The translations under genes were made by a program, and so were the position numbers. A stretch of 64,000 bases of DNA from Branchiostoma belcheri (taxonomy: Eukaryota; Chordata; Leptocardii; Amphioxiformes; Branchiostomatidae), in the NCBI RefSeq assembly GCF_001625305.1, contig NW_017803909.1, forward strand, positions 809,605 to 873,604. The letters are read 5' to 3'. This document shows, piece by piece, positions 1 through 12,900 of this stretch. The stretch's first letter is position 1. The number at the start of each line of letters is the position of its first letter. A model generated the notes under the pieces. That model searched no databases and was not told the DNA's origin. It saw nothing but the letters and a program-made list of their open reading frames with translations.

Positions 1-136
1 TCATGAGTAACGAGTATTATATACATACTAGTAATGATACCATCCGTAATACTCAATATGCATAGATCAACACACAAAACAACATATTTGATTTGTACGA
101 TGGAATTCAAATTTGTGATCAAGTTTGAATTGAACA

Positions 137-701
137 TCAGTGGAATATAACTACACTTGTCCTCATTAGGTTACCCTGGAAGTTTCGAAAATGGAAACAT
201 AGAGACAAAGGTGATGAAACTGACCGAACTTCTTTCAAAGCTTTAGCACTGAATTCCCATGGTGACTTTGGTGCCAACGTCCCAAATACCAGGGTCGGCT
301 GTGGAGGCTGGATCACTCGTGTCAAATGCGGTAAAACCTCTGACGTTTTTTCGTAGGTACTAGTAATACTGAAATGATTACAAATAAAAGGTTAACTAAA
401 CGGTAATTATGCATTAATGTGTATTCAAATTCGACAGAAGAGAGTTACGTGTTTCATACATATACTAGCAACTTCAGCAAAAAAAGTGATTTCAACAATT
501 CACCCTTAATTTTGTCTTCTTTTCAATTCTGTCATTCTTCTTTACATTTGATGATTGATAACAGATAATCGCTTGTAATTGTATAAACCCCAAACAATAA
601 TGCTGATATATGTGAATAAAGATGTCATACCTTTCCGCATACCATAGGAAGGAAACGCCTGTACATGTGAGCAAAAAGGCGCATATGATAAACCTGTTCA
701 T
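137..701 (-). CDS. Possible two-exon short secreted or membrane-anchored protein (doubtful, may continue off the left edge)
   Basis: A first coding exon may run 701-631: it starts MNRFIICAFLLTCTGVSF, a hydrophobic leader that could be a signal peptide or anchor, and ends at a GTATGA donor. A good acceptor (pyrimidine-rich, ending TTTCAG) precedes base 368. Joining the two keeps a frame open to a stop at 137-139, giving about 100 residues with no recognisable domain. A different frame of the second exon (about 252-340) has a more protein-like composition but is blocked by a stop just after that acceptor. I do not recognise the product. The call rests only on splice-site agreement and the hydrophobic leader, and the second exon could equally end early at an internal donor. 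Confidence 0.25.
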
Positions 702-2384
702 GATGAGCTGGAGTTCGATATTACGTGGTCCTTGTTTTGATGCCAGTTCACGTTTGTTGTTATCGCCAGTATTTGGTACCTAGAAGGGATAGTTGATCAC
801 TGTCAAATCCGATGGGCTTTAAAAACTACTGTTGCTCAAATTTGGCACTCAACCGAATCGTTTTGGAATGTGTTACTCACGTAGTTTCTATCGCCACAGT
901 GGGTGAGCTATTAAACAAGCTGATATCATGATTTCCGTTCAGACGGTAAGCTCACTGCCTTCAGCACAAGTGACAAACACGGGGAATGTAGGTCGTGCCC
1001 CCCTTGTTGGACCCGAGCTTTCATTCAAACCGGTCAGACTGGTTCGTAACTTGCATATTGCACTGCACACCACGGCCTTAACCTCAATGAAAAAAACTGA
1101 ATACATGGGACTACTGAAGAAAATATGGGAGTTATTGTGAAATTTTGATCGGAAATGTGAATCGTCAAATATGGATAACCAATAATTTCACATTTTTTGA
1201 TCGACAGAAAAGAGGACGTTGTTGGCAGTTGAAAGTCAGAGTTTAAAGGGTAGAGTGAACAAATAGGGCGTGTTCAGGTGCCGAAATGGCGGCATGTAGA
1301 GTCCAAGTGGCTGTCAAGTATTCTCGTTTCACGATTCACATTTACCAAAAATTCTCCCCTTCTTGTATGTCACATATCATTTCAAATTTCACATTTATAT
1401 CCCTGTCAGGGTTACACACTCTCTGCATGTCATAATTATATGATTATATGTGTTCAGTACATTATAAACACTTTGGTCTGTACGTACCACCGGGTTCCTT
1501 GTTAGTTTCATGCTCCTATGTCAAACGCTATATATATATAATGTACCAGCACACGGCATTCTGTAATGCTACACTTTATTTATTCATTCCTTCAAACGGA
1601 CATGGAACATGAGCAAAAAGTGGCAACGATAGATGTTTTATAGTCAGTTCTAGGAAGAACTTTCGTACTGTTCATTCATATAGTCCAGTTTACTTTATAA
1701 AAGTACTAATAATACAAACATTATGAGTAATTGAATTAATACAGAACAAACTTTGTGTGACAAAGTTGTACTGCAGTATGATATTCCACATTCAGTTTAC
1801 TTGCTTGGAATAAGAAATGATGTACAACTTTGAATAGTATACCGTTACCTAACAGTATAGAACATACACGCATTTTGTTATTCCTAGCTATGGATATATC
1901 AGGAAAAATGCCTCACTTTTCAGAGTGTTCTGTCCTACGATTAAACGATAAATTATAATATATAACACTAATGCACACATTGCAAAAATATTGGTCCCAG
2001 TTTGCTCCAAAATCTACAGCATGTAAAACCTTCTTTGAAGTTTACTTCTTGAAGGTTGTAATAGTATGACTTTCTTTCAGATTACAACATTTCCACATCA
2101 AGTATGGCTGCGTAGTTCAAGTTGTTCACCGTTCTCATAGATATTACAGTATTGAAAAGACATTATTGACCATCTCAATATGCCACAAATTCCACTTGTT
2201 GCAAAATTGAGGCTATGCATTCATGGGATATATGAATCCTCGCTGGAAGAGTCATCTACATGGAAAATGGTTGATGGAAATTTTAAATTATGGACAGTTG
2301 ACTCATCTTTTGAAAAAAAAAGTCGAATTTAGTATACTCGGGCCTATATAATTCACACTATCAGGGCATTCTTCAGTCTGGTTC
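702..2384. other. No gene recognised; right part is probably the 3' UTR of the membrane-protein gene
   Basis: AT-rich sequence with only short, unconvincing reading frames. Bases about 1575-2384 probably form the 3' untranslated region of the minus-strand membrane-protein gene, because its stop codon is at 2385-2387 and a minus-strand AATAAA lies at 1575-1580. Between 702 and 1560 I see nothing I can name. Confidence 0.5.
1575..1580 (-). terminator. Candidate polyadenylation signal of the membrane-protein gene
   Basis: AATAAA on the minus strand (TTTATT on the plus strand, directly followed by TATT), about 0.8 kb downstream of the stop codon at 2385. It is the first canonical hexamer I noticed in that direction. 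Cleavage-site evidence is lacking. Confidence 0.4.
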
Positions 2385-5300
2385 TCAGTAGTAGTTGTTG
2401 ACATCCTGTCGGAAGCCGGCGTAACTGGAACGTGGGTTCGGGAACTGTGAGAGGACAATTCAAGAAAAAACTGTTAGGCTATGCCAGGATGCTTTGATGA
2501 GGCCGAAAAGAAACCTATCAATGTACAGGACACAGCGTTTATTACACAAGCTGGTTCAAAAGTAAGTTTTTGATTTATCAATTGATCTTGCACATTTTGA
2601 GGGGGAATCTAGCAGCTTCTGAGATGTAACTTTCTACCTTGGTCTGAGCATCCATCCATGCGCTGTCACTCAACTGTGTGGACACACGTACAAACACACA
2701 CGCACACAAAGCAAACACCCATAACAGCACCTCCGTTTTCATGGAGTTAGCAATACAATCAGAAGAAATCAAGCATATACTGTACTTACTCCATCATCGT
2801 AGTCCGCCGGCGGCACGTCGTGCGGTGCGGCACTCTGCTTGGCCCAGTTTCTCCTCCCGCCCCCTGAAGACTGCTGTGGCTGCTGTGGCCGGGGTCCGCC
2901 CCTGGGCTCGGACTTGTCGTACATCGGGGCAGACGATAGAGGGCGCCTTCCGTCGTCACGGTCACCTGGGTGGCCGTATGGGCGTCCTCGGCTGTCGGGT
3001 GGGGGGCGACGGGGATCCTCCTTTAGTGATTGATAAGTGAATACTTAAGTAAGGAAGGAACGCCCAACAACCTGAACAAAAATTGCATGATGCGACGCGT
3101 ACGTTTCAATGAATTTGTCGTTTACTTTTTTTTTTTTAACGGTATCGCTCAATGCAAGGCCAATTTTATTTGGCCACTTCTAGGCATAGAGCTAGAGGAA
3201 CTTAGAGGAGTATATTATAGCTATGTCATGAGATGGCGGTGGACCTTTGTTTTGAAGCTTTGTAGATTGTAATCGGACGGAAAGCAGCTGTTTGGAAGAG
3301 AGTTCCATAATTTTGCAGTCCGGGGAAAGAAGCTGTTGTTGTAATATGACTTGGAGACAGGTATGTTAACGATTTTCTGTATAAATCCATCTGAATCAAT
3401 AAACTCGAGTCCCTTTAAAAGGTAGTAGACTACATGGTTGAAAATGAGAGGAAACGGAGGCTAATCCAAACTTCTCTTCTTTGCTAAGATTAGGACAGCA
3501 CGGAATGAGGACAACACACCAAAATGCCTACCTCCATGTAGCGTGGACCTGCCCTACGCGGCTCGTCCCCATACTGGGCGGGCCTTCCCCGCGGGTCTGC
3601 CGCCGGTGGGTGCCGCATGTCGTCCACCGGGTAGTGAGACCCAGGCCTGCGCTGGTCCTCACCGTAAGGCCTGTCCACAGACGCCATGCTCATCCGCTGC
3701 CTCCTGTTGTCCATGCGGTCCGATCCAGACGACACGGACGGCCGACCGTAGTTACTGTGGTTGTGGTTGAAGGCGAGCTCGTCGTCTTCCATGTACGCCG
3801 GGTTGGTCTTCTGCCTGCCGGAAAAGTCGTCCTCTGCAGCCACACTGGATGCCGCCATGTTACTCCTGTAATCATTCATGGCGCTGGGGGATAAAATCAT
3901 GTGAACATTAGAAACTATTCAACAAATTCTTACAAATAACAAATATATAGCACAGTTTCCTGAGGGGGTGAAAGAGGCTATTTACATCAGGGCACATCAC
4001 CCTTCATTCAACCGCGACGGGGGCAGTCATCGTCTACCAGATACTAGTACCTTTGACCCAGTATTGACGTCACACTGCAAAGAAGCCACGTGACAAGCCT
4101 CACTGGGTCAGTCTACTGAGGAAGACCAGAGTGACTGGTCGAAAGCTCTAGATTAGAGAACTTCTTTGTATTGGATCAAAAGTTTTAACATTAAACATAT
4201 AGCAGAGTTACGTATAGTCAGTCAGGAAACTCAATAGATACTAGTAGTAGATATACAAACTCACATCTGACTGGTCCTCTCCCGTTCTAGGAATATCTCG
4301 TCGTCGTCGTCATCTTCCTTTCTCCTGCACACTCCACAGGCCACGGCGATAACTACGGCAATCAGGAGGAGCCCCACACCTGGTGCCACTAACAACGCTA
4401 TCATCGGTAGTTTTTCCAATTCACATAGGAAGTCATAGTTGTTACATGGCACCGGTGTTGTGGCATTTGTTGACCCCGGCGGAGTAGCACTCTGTGACGT
4501 TGCCGCCTCTGTAATGCGATGAGAAGAACATATGAATGGTTTATTTCAAAAGACATATAAGATTATCACAAACATGACAGCCAGAACGGCTGAATTGCGT
4601 CGGGACATTACAATTCGAATTGCAAGTGAAAGAGGAAAGTCATTTAAGGCGTTATTGTTAACATTCAATACAGTTTTAGCATCCGTATGAGCTACCTGTC
4701 CATATAGATGGATGCTAACCTATAGAGATCGGCGGTGAATGTGTCAACTTAGGCCCACTTTAAAACGATACAAGCGATGGAAATGCAAAGGTAATAAGCC
4801 ATAGACCTAACCCAAAACGCATCCACAATAGATCAAAATATACTATCTATCTGATCTTTTGTAATCATGAAAATGGCAAAACAGACATTAGAGAGGAAAG
4901 GTGAATTTTTGTTTGTTGCACACACTGACTAAACTGAACCTGTTTCCGGGTGTTGAATACAGGCTAATTGTACTTTGACCGCCATGGCAGCTTGGCTAAG
5001 GCACCCATTATATTGTGATTGAAGACCATAAAGATTACAGTGTATATAAAGCATACCAACAGTCGGTTTGTAATAAGCTATAGAGAAACACATGTGTGCG
5101 GCTAACAAAGTGAAATTCTATGTGGACATAGACTCTGTGACGTATTTCTTGTGAACCCACCACCACCACCCCTAGACCAATGTACTGATACCGAGTTCTG
5201 ACGCCATTTTGGCTGCAGGTAGATCCTTTCACTAGGATATGAATGTAATCATTGGTATTTGCTGTTGTCAGTAAATAATGTACATGTATGTACTACTAAT

Positions 5301-5751
5301 TAACACTACCAGTGAATACAATGATAAAGACAATAGAACCAATAACTGGAAAATATCTACGCCTATGTATATCTGTATTTGGTGTTATTATGTTGGGTGT
5401 CACAGGTGCACGGGCATAGTTTGACATCCAAACAGAAAAGCTGAGAACCCCTGCTCAACCAACTTCAATATTCATCATCCGTCAATCCATTAAATCTGCA
5501 TGTTTTGAAAAAGACACCAGCTGATCTTACTTCTGATGAGATTCTGCACTGCTCTTCCCTTTTTGTTAAACTAAGGCTAACAGGAGAGGCAGAAATGTTT
5601 TTGTTTAATCATTTCAGAATTACCAACGTGTCCAATACAACTTACAGCGGCAGAAAGAAACATGATAAACTTTGCGACAAAACAGCCACTTACCTAACAA
5701 GAGTAACATCATGCATAGTTTAAGAAGAAGGTGACTTCTACTGGGAATCAT
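2385..5751 (-). CDS. Small type I single-pass membrane protein with NPxY tail motif, unrecognised family
   Basis: Five exons fit by splice consensus and phase: 5751-5694, 4508-4265, 3883-3532, 3020-2790 and 2444-2385, total 945 nt, 314 residues. Exon 1 is a leucine-rich signal peptide (MIPSRSHLLLKLCMMLLLL). Exon 2 gives a short Ser/Thr-rich ectodomain (about residues 20-54) with an NAT glycosylation site and a CNNYDFLC cysteine pair, then a membrane span (about 55-79: MIALLVAPGVGLLLIAVVIA), a CRRK stop-transfer and an acidic DDDDDE run. The other exons give a tail of about 230 residues rich in Pro, Arg, Gly and Asp, ending NNYY, with TNPAYMEDDE about 40 residues into it; NPxY is a known PTB-binding and clathrin-sorting motif. 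So it is probably a plasma-membrane protein with adaptor-binding capacity. I do not recognise the family. Exons 2-5 are well supported; exon 1 is linked only by phase, its donor and the leader. Confidence 0.6.
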
Positions 5752-7484
5752 CCTGTACGAATTTCAGCCTTTCTCTTGTCTCCGGGAAAAGGAAGAGGAC
5801 AGAAACACAGGTCCTACTCTGCGCCTGGTGTGTCGGCTAACTGCTTAGTACGCAAGCCGCGCCCAGTGAACTTTGAAACTATAACCAAATGAGTTTACCT
5901 TAGCCAAACTTTGGACACGCCTATAGCATTCACAGCTGGAAGCTTTAAAGCTTGCCAGCAGTGATTAAGTGTTGACTTATGTGTTTGTGTCTTTACATTA
6001 CCATGGAACCAATGGAGGGCTAACATATGACGTCATTCAGTGCCTCAATGGCGGCAAAGCCCAAAATTGCCATTTCATTATGGGCAGGTTTCATAGATGT
6101 GAAGAACATCATGGATAGAATAGAATATATTACATTATGAATGAACTACCACTGCAGGAAATCAGATAGAAGAAAATAACTGAATTCAGAATATGAACGT
6201 AGAAATAACTCTGTATATCTAACGGAAATAAATGCTAGTATTAGTCATTATAAAAATCCAATTTAACATTTCACATTGGCCAGGCGATGAGATAAGCGCT
6301 TGCCTTGCATCCTTACGCATTCAGATATGACCATATTCATAATACGCTTTCCTGACAAAATGTTTGTTAATGCCGTGCGTCATTGCGACCCCACCTAACT
6401 TGTCACGCCTGTCCCCTATTTTGGGACACAGGTCGAGTTTGGTTGCTGTTATACTTATAGCCGATGTTTAGATAACAAAGGAACACATTAAAACAGAGGC
6501 AAATCATTGCTGCGCACAAGCAAATGTACGGGCGGAGGTTATATCATAACACTTCACGAAGTTAAAGTTGACCCCCCACATTACTGAGATGTGACGACGT
6601 GATTAGTTCTGTTTGTACACTGGGTGGCGTTTGGGTCATCTGTCTTCATGACGTTCAAATTCATCAACTCAACTCAAATCACACCAGTCTAAATTCAGTT
6701 GAAGATCTTTTCTCTTCCCATACTAGCTTTTCAAGTTACTACGGATAGGCCACATTCAGTAAAATGCTATCCATGAAATCAACACAAAAACTTGTTTACT
6801 AGAGTCTAGTCTTTTTGAATCCTTTCAACAATTCAACAAATATTTGTGGAGTAAAATTAGCATTTAATCATGTAACCCGACAAAATACTTATATCACGTT
6901 TGTAATACTTCTATCAAGTCTGTGGTTATCTGTAACAACGGACTGCTGTTAAGAATCCTTATTCATTAGATTTCGTCATTACAATTTAGACCATAATTTG
7001 AATGCATTAAGGTCGACAAGCAAGTGCACCCATGCACACGATCCAAAAATAGCGCCGCTGAACGGATGAAGTCATCATTGCAGGAAAACCCCGCATCTAG
7101 CAGGGGCAAATACAACACTGATCGCTAGAGGCCCCTGCTGTCGGGTTTGTTCTGAAATTGATAAACAGTATTATAATGGAAACGGTAAATAAAGTTTCCC
7201 AGCATTTACCGTTGGATTTTTGTGTGATGTGTTTTTGTGTGTGTGTTTACGTGAATGGGAAAGAGGAACATTAATTCGGACTAGGCACGTACAGTACGAG
7301 AGAGTATAACGTGGTATAGAGCAGATGGAAGATACTGTAATGACTTACATTACACACTCAACCGAAATATTATATCTATAAATGTCTGATAAATAATGAA
7401 GAATATGTCAACTGAGCAGACACTGTTTGAAATGGAGTGAGGAAGGTATGAGAGTTTACTAAGTTCAGTCATGAAAACTAAAAT
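5752..7484. other. Intergenic, probably holding the membrane-protein gene promoter; nothing else seen
   Basis: Contains the presumed 5' flank of the minus-strand membrane-protein gene just above 5752. I found no exon-like frame with plausible splice sites and no recognisable RNA gene. Several short AT-rich tracts are present but nothing I can name. Confidence 0.4.
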
Positions 7485-8625
7485 GGCAGAAATATTTACC
7501 AAAAAGTTCTCTTTTCAACCGCTCATTAAAGTTGTTCTAGGAATGCTTGTCTCAAAATAAACAGATGCAAGACTAAAGCAGTTCTTTCCTGGTAAATTCG
7601 TTATATTTAGGTAGTCGCGGTGGACCTCAATGTCAAGAACAAGAGCGGGAAAAACCTTAAGTAAAACCCCCATAAGAGCCCATCGAGTTTCACAAGTCGC
7701 CAAATGGCCGAATCTGGGAATGAGCGAGGCTTCTTTAGCGAGATACGGACCTTTTAGGAACAGATGCACGAAAACGGGGGTGTGATAGGGGATGGATTTC
7801 CGCTTTTTCAATTTTCAAAAAATGAAACTTTTGGCATTTTTCGGCCTCCTTCTTTTCAGAGTATACCCCTCTCGGTCTCTATTCTATTCCAACTTATTGT
7901 CTTCCACCAACTTTGCTTCATTCTCGACTTATATGTTGAAATGTGATTTTGCGATCAGCTGATCGCTTGCAGAAGTGGTCACAGCATTTGCAGAAGCGAA
8001 ATATTTGCTATGGATCTCATTACCATATGAATGGAAACCAAGCAGATAGTAGGCTATGACAATCCCAGAGCAAAGTTACGATTTTTATCTTACCATCTGC
8101 TTGGTATGGTAATGCCATCTAGAGCAAAAACATCGCTTCTGCAAAGGTTGTGAACACTTCTGCGAGCGATCAGCTGATGGCAAAATCACGTTTTGCCTCA
8201 TAACTCGAGAATGAAGTAAGTAGGAATAAAATAATGACCGTAAGGTCTATACTATCAAAAGGAGGAGGTCGGAAAATGCCAAAAGTTTCATTTTTTGAAA
8301 AAGTGGAGATCCATCCCCTATCACACCCCCGTTTTCGCGCATCCGTTCCCAAAAGGGCCGTATCTCTCGCTAAGGAAGCCTCGCTTATTCCCAGATTCGG
8401 CCATTTCGCGAGTTGGGAAACGCGATGGGCTCTTATGGGGGTTTTACTTAAGGTATTTCCTGCTCTTGTTCTTGACAATGAGACTCGTCTCGACTACCTA
8501 AATATCACGAATTTACCAGGAAAGAACCGTATTAATCTTGCATCTGTATATCTTGAGACAAACATTCCTAGAACGGCTTTTTACCAGCGATTGAAAAGTG
8601 AGCTTTTGGTCAATATTCCTGTCAT
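7485..8625. repeat. 1.1 kb foldback (inverted-repeat) element
   Basis: The two halves are reverse complements of each other along almost their whole length, meeting near 8065. Matching landmarks include the stretch reading CCCATAAGAGCCCATCG at about 7669 against CGATGGGCTCTTATGGG at about 8424, the gatcagctgatcg palindromes near 7956 and 8167, and TGCTTGG/CCAAGCA segments next to the centre. The arms differ at many scattered bases and small indels, so they are not fresh. Short frames of 98-149 codons on the arms mirror each other and look accidental. No transposase is visible, so this is a non-autonomous foldback or very large MITE-like element. Confidence 0.8.
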
Positions 8626-9900
8626 GTTTCAACCAAGTACTAAAATTCAACAGAAGGATTGTGACTTGTACTCTTACTTGTGACCTTACAGCTATAAACT
8701 GGAACCAAAATAGAACCCTCTGCCCTGGTGGAAAGATTTCAAACGGATGTAAACATTAAAGACACAACAGGCACACTTGGTATGTCTGTCTTTACTCAGC
8801 AAACAATTTAGTGATTAATACAATATACAGACATCTTATATATCAACAGTAGTCCATTTCATTGAAAAGTTCAAACAAAAAGGTAACAATGGTTAGGCAT
8901 GGATAAATCAGACATTTCTAAAACCAAAGTTTGAAAGCAAAATCATACAATATTACCATACAATCGCATATTGTGGCATGGTAAAATTTACCAGAAGTTG
9001 GATGCATGGTGTCATAGAGACATCTCTAATTACTATTGATACATTGTCAACAGTACATTTACAGCTGTATAATGATATTCATAACAACGTTAGAAACATA
9101 CTAGAAAACCTCAGTTGATTTCTTTCCAGCACCAGTAGCAATATGGAAGGTAACACCAACAGTTATCAATAGATAGATGCCACCTGATGACTTTTTCTCT
9201 ACTTGTCCTGTATTAGTAGGTTTTGTATTATCTTGAAAATAACTAATGGTAGCTGTTCTTCTACAATACTTTTGTGTAGAAGCCAACATTCTCACTGTGC
9301 TTTATCTTGCAGCACAGTTTCCATGAAGTGAAAAGTTATTTTTTCATCATATTGTCATTTTTCAATGTATACTTTTTCAAATTCATGATGACAGCTATTT
9401 TTCTTTCAGACTAGCCTGGTTATTTGACTTACAAAGGCTTCTACGAATGCATAGTTATATCAAAGAGTCTTAGTCTTGTTACGAAGATAGATATCTGAAT
9501 ATTTGTAAATTCATAAGTCTATCCTAGAGGGTTAGTCTTATCTGGACCCAACCAATGATAGGAGCTACTTTACAGTAGGCCGTTACTTACAGTCTATTTC
9601 AATGTCCTCTTATTGTGAATCACATATGTACAATACTTGGCTAAGCATTAGTGGTTAACACACCACAGAAGCTAAAGGGAAGAACTCATTACACCCACAA
9701 ACATTATCAAGCCAAAACAACTTTTATGATTTTGGAGTCGCAAAGTTTGTTTCACCAGACTAGGTCACATATAGCCATTCTTCAACTTAATATATTTCAT
9801 CAGTTCACTGCAAATTTCATCAAAGAAAAACTCTTGGCATATTTCTGCCAATAAGAATCAATGAATGTATTGGATATTTCCATGTCTCGTTGTGTGTGAG
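8626..9900 (-). other. Probable 3' UTR of the first zinc-finger gene plus intergenic DNA
   Basis: Follows the stop codon (9901-9903, minus strand) of the zinc-finger gene. It is AT-rich, with no exon-like frame and no clear polyadenylation hexamer that I could single out. No RNA gene or repeat recognised. Confidence 0.4.
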
Positions 9901-12900
9901 CTACAGAGTGTCTGTAGACTGGGTGAGGTACACAATGTACTCCTGTCCCTGGGTCCTGTCCCCCTCGGCTGAGCTGACGATGTGCTGCAGAGCGTCCCCA
10001 CCAGCCTGCTCCACCACTACAGCATCAGGAGCCAGCGCTACCATAGCCTGCAGAAAAACAAGCGGCAGAAATAACTCTTATTCATTTCACCAGATTTAAT
10101 GGTAACTGTCAACAGGCAAAATGCAGTCATCAACTGCTGACTTTTATTCAAAATTGACAAAGACAAGCTTTGAAAAAGTTCTATAATCAAAATCGACAAA
10201 GAAGAGCTATGAAGAACCTGATGACTTAAACTATTGCAAAAACTTTTAAAAAGTGTGTTCAAAAGGTTCATGAATGATGTGGCCAAACCTGTGACTCGGA
10301 GGCTGTCGTTGTGGTGACCACGTGAGTGTTGGCGACCTCCTGCTGCGTGATGTCCATGATCTGCTGCAGGATGTTGACAGCTGCAGACGTGTCTCCTCCC
10401 TCCGTCTGCAGAACACCTGCTGCAGGGACAAAGGAACAGCTTAGGGATACAGACACATGGGACTGACTTTTATGATTATTAGATAGGCTTTACTAGTATT
10501 AGTAACTATGCGTGATTTGACATTTGGTGATCATATCTGTACTGTACATTTATTTTGTCCCTGTCATTGTTGACTTTCATAAATTAGCCACACTGCCTGA
10601 AAGTTAGTGTAATGTATTGTAAAATTTGCCAATAAATAAACAGTGAGATCTCAAAACCATAATCTGCAGTTTGATAGGAAGTTGATGGGATGATGCTACA
10701 AAATGTGATCATTTCTTTACAGGAGCATGCTATTAACATTATGCAGGATAGATTTAACAATCTACTTTGGACGGTTACTCATATTTTCAGGAATTAATGT
10801 TAACAGCAGGTCCACAGTGCTTATACATGTCCAAATACTCACTGGCATCAGTATAGATGACCTGGCCATCCCCACTCTCTGTCACCTCCACCACGTGATG
10901 TGTGGCACCCAGCCCAGCATCCACCTCCATAAGGTTCACCACCTAGGTAACAACAAATAAAGTCCTTGTTGACAAAATTTAATTTTCTCAAAAGCCACAA
11001 ACGACACTGCGCTGGCTGGGTAAAGGTAGTAGAACAATATGTCAAATGTTTAAGAGATGGCTACCTTAGCCTCGTGTCTCTTCTGTAGGTGCTTGTTGAG
11101 GTCCCAGCGGTTGCCGAACACAAAGTCACACTCAGGGCACTTCAGCATCTCCACATGCATCTCTGTGACCTGGTCGGTACCAGTCGCTGAACAGGTTACC
11201 TAAACAGGTGAGGGAGTCAAACAAGGTACATGGATTAGGCTAATAAAAACCCTGCATCTGTAGTTAGGAAACTCTTAGTCTAAGTTGATGTTACAGATAA
11301 CATTTCTCCACTTTTTTTCCTGAAACACCCAGAGCATTGCTTTACCCAGAGCATTACTTTTCCTTTAGAACAATTTAAGACCTCCATTTTTCTCAGACTG
11401 CAAACTTTTGCTACCATGAACATAAAGTGAATTATAGTACAAAAAAGCTTTCATGTTTTTCATTGGAAATACAATGTAACCTCAATTGAAGACCATGATT
11501 AGGAGCACCAAGCCCTCACCTGTTGTGTACTCTCCACATCCGGCTTGATGACAGTAGCCACAGTCTGTTCGTACACCTTGCCTGGATGTTTCTTGTTGAA
11601 GTGCCTCTTCATGGCACCTGTGATGTTACAGGAGTACGGACACAGCGGGCACTTCAGCACCTTCTGTCCCGAGTGCTGCTCCATGTGTCTCCGAAGATGG
11701 GCAATCTGGCAGGGGAACGAAGGGAACATTTTTTGGATGGGCCATGCTGAGTAACAACTCATCTCAGTCACATTCAGGGTTCTCACCAGAATTTTTTCAC
11801 AGCATAGCACAGAACATCCTGGAGGGACATGTCTGCAGCGGCCATGCAACTGCCCTGATGCTTGCAGTTTGATTTAATGATAGTGTTGAGATACAGAAGG
11901 AAAACTTTCTGTGGTGCAAGCCATGCATTGAGTCCAAAAATACATGGCTAGGGGTCTGATATTCTGCCCAAAATATTTTCAAACTCATAACCCCGAGACA
12001 CTATTTCTTGCTTATCCGGGGACAGATTTTGATAAATACATGTAGATGTTTTCCTTCTGTCTCCCTCTGCTCAATTCAACTTCAAGTCAAATTTTCATTT
12101 CCTAAAAAAAATATGAAGGGTCAGAAGGTCCCCATCCACAAAAAACACCCTTACACTGGTTGAAAGACTGTGTAAGGGGCTAAATCACAGCGCCCTAATC
12201 ACTATGCTCAAACAGCGAAGTGAGAACTATAACATTCACAGAGCAGATTAGATTCACTGCCTTACCTGAATGCCACTGTAGTCACAGATCTGGCAGTAGT
12301 ACCTCTTCAGCTCATCCCCACCCTGGTTGTGGTACTGCTGACTGTGGAACTTCAGACTCTGCTTGGTCTTGAACTTCTTCCCACACTCCTCACACAGGTG
12401 GTTCTTCTCCTTGGTGTGACGCAGCTGAGAAAAACCATGGGTGAAACAAGTGTGTAGGGATAAGACTTACTGTTTCAAAAATCTGATGGCTACTGAAATG
12501 ATTAGATATGAACCACAAAGGAAAGTAGGGAAAGTGTGAAAATGACAGGAAAAACTGTCCTTGAAGAATTGCAAAAAAACATACTGTGGGAAGGCAAATT
12601 TACAAAAAAAACATGAAATGACAGGAAACCATTTTTACTCGGAAAAAGGAACTTTATAATGGTTGCCTTTCTCTCCAAGAATAACAAATAAAGTAATGCA
12701 GGCTTCCATGACTTATCTAGCAAGTAATTCTGACAATTTATAAGGCAGAGAAGAAAGCTACAGTGTAGTCCTCACCATGTGAGCCTTGAGGTTGCTCTTG
12801 CTGCGACAGGCAAACTGACACAGGCTACATTTGAAGGGTTTGATGCCCTCGTGTGCCCAGATGTGTTTCCTCAGGTCTGGCTCCTTCTTCCTGAACAGTT

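Noticed and set aside
3481..3894. Plus-strand frames opposite the membrane-protein exon
   Set aside because: They are antisense shadows of a GC-rich coding exon. They are rich in Arg, Pro and His and lack splice or start context.
4110..4150. Hammerhead-ribozyme-like CTGAGGA, perfect GACCAG/CTGGTC stem, then GAAA
   Set aside because: An extra A separates the CUGANGA-like core from stem II, and I could not find matching stem I and III strands with a cleavage site. It may be a decayed repeat tip; not enough to call a ribozyme.
8234..8683. 149-codon frame and its mirror-image counterparts in the foldback
   Set aside because: Equivalent open frames occur on both arms and both strands simply because the arms are complementary. 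No domain is seen, and the frames are disrupted by small differences between arms.
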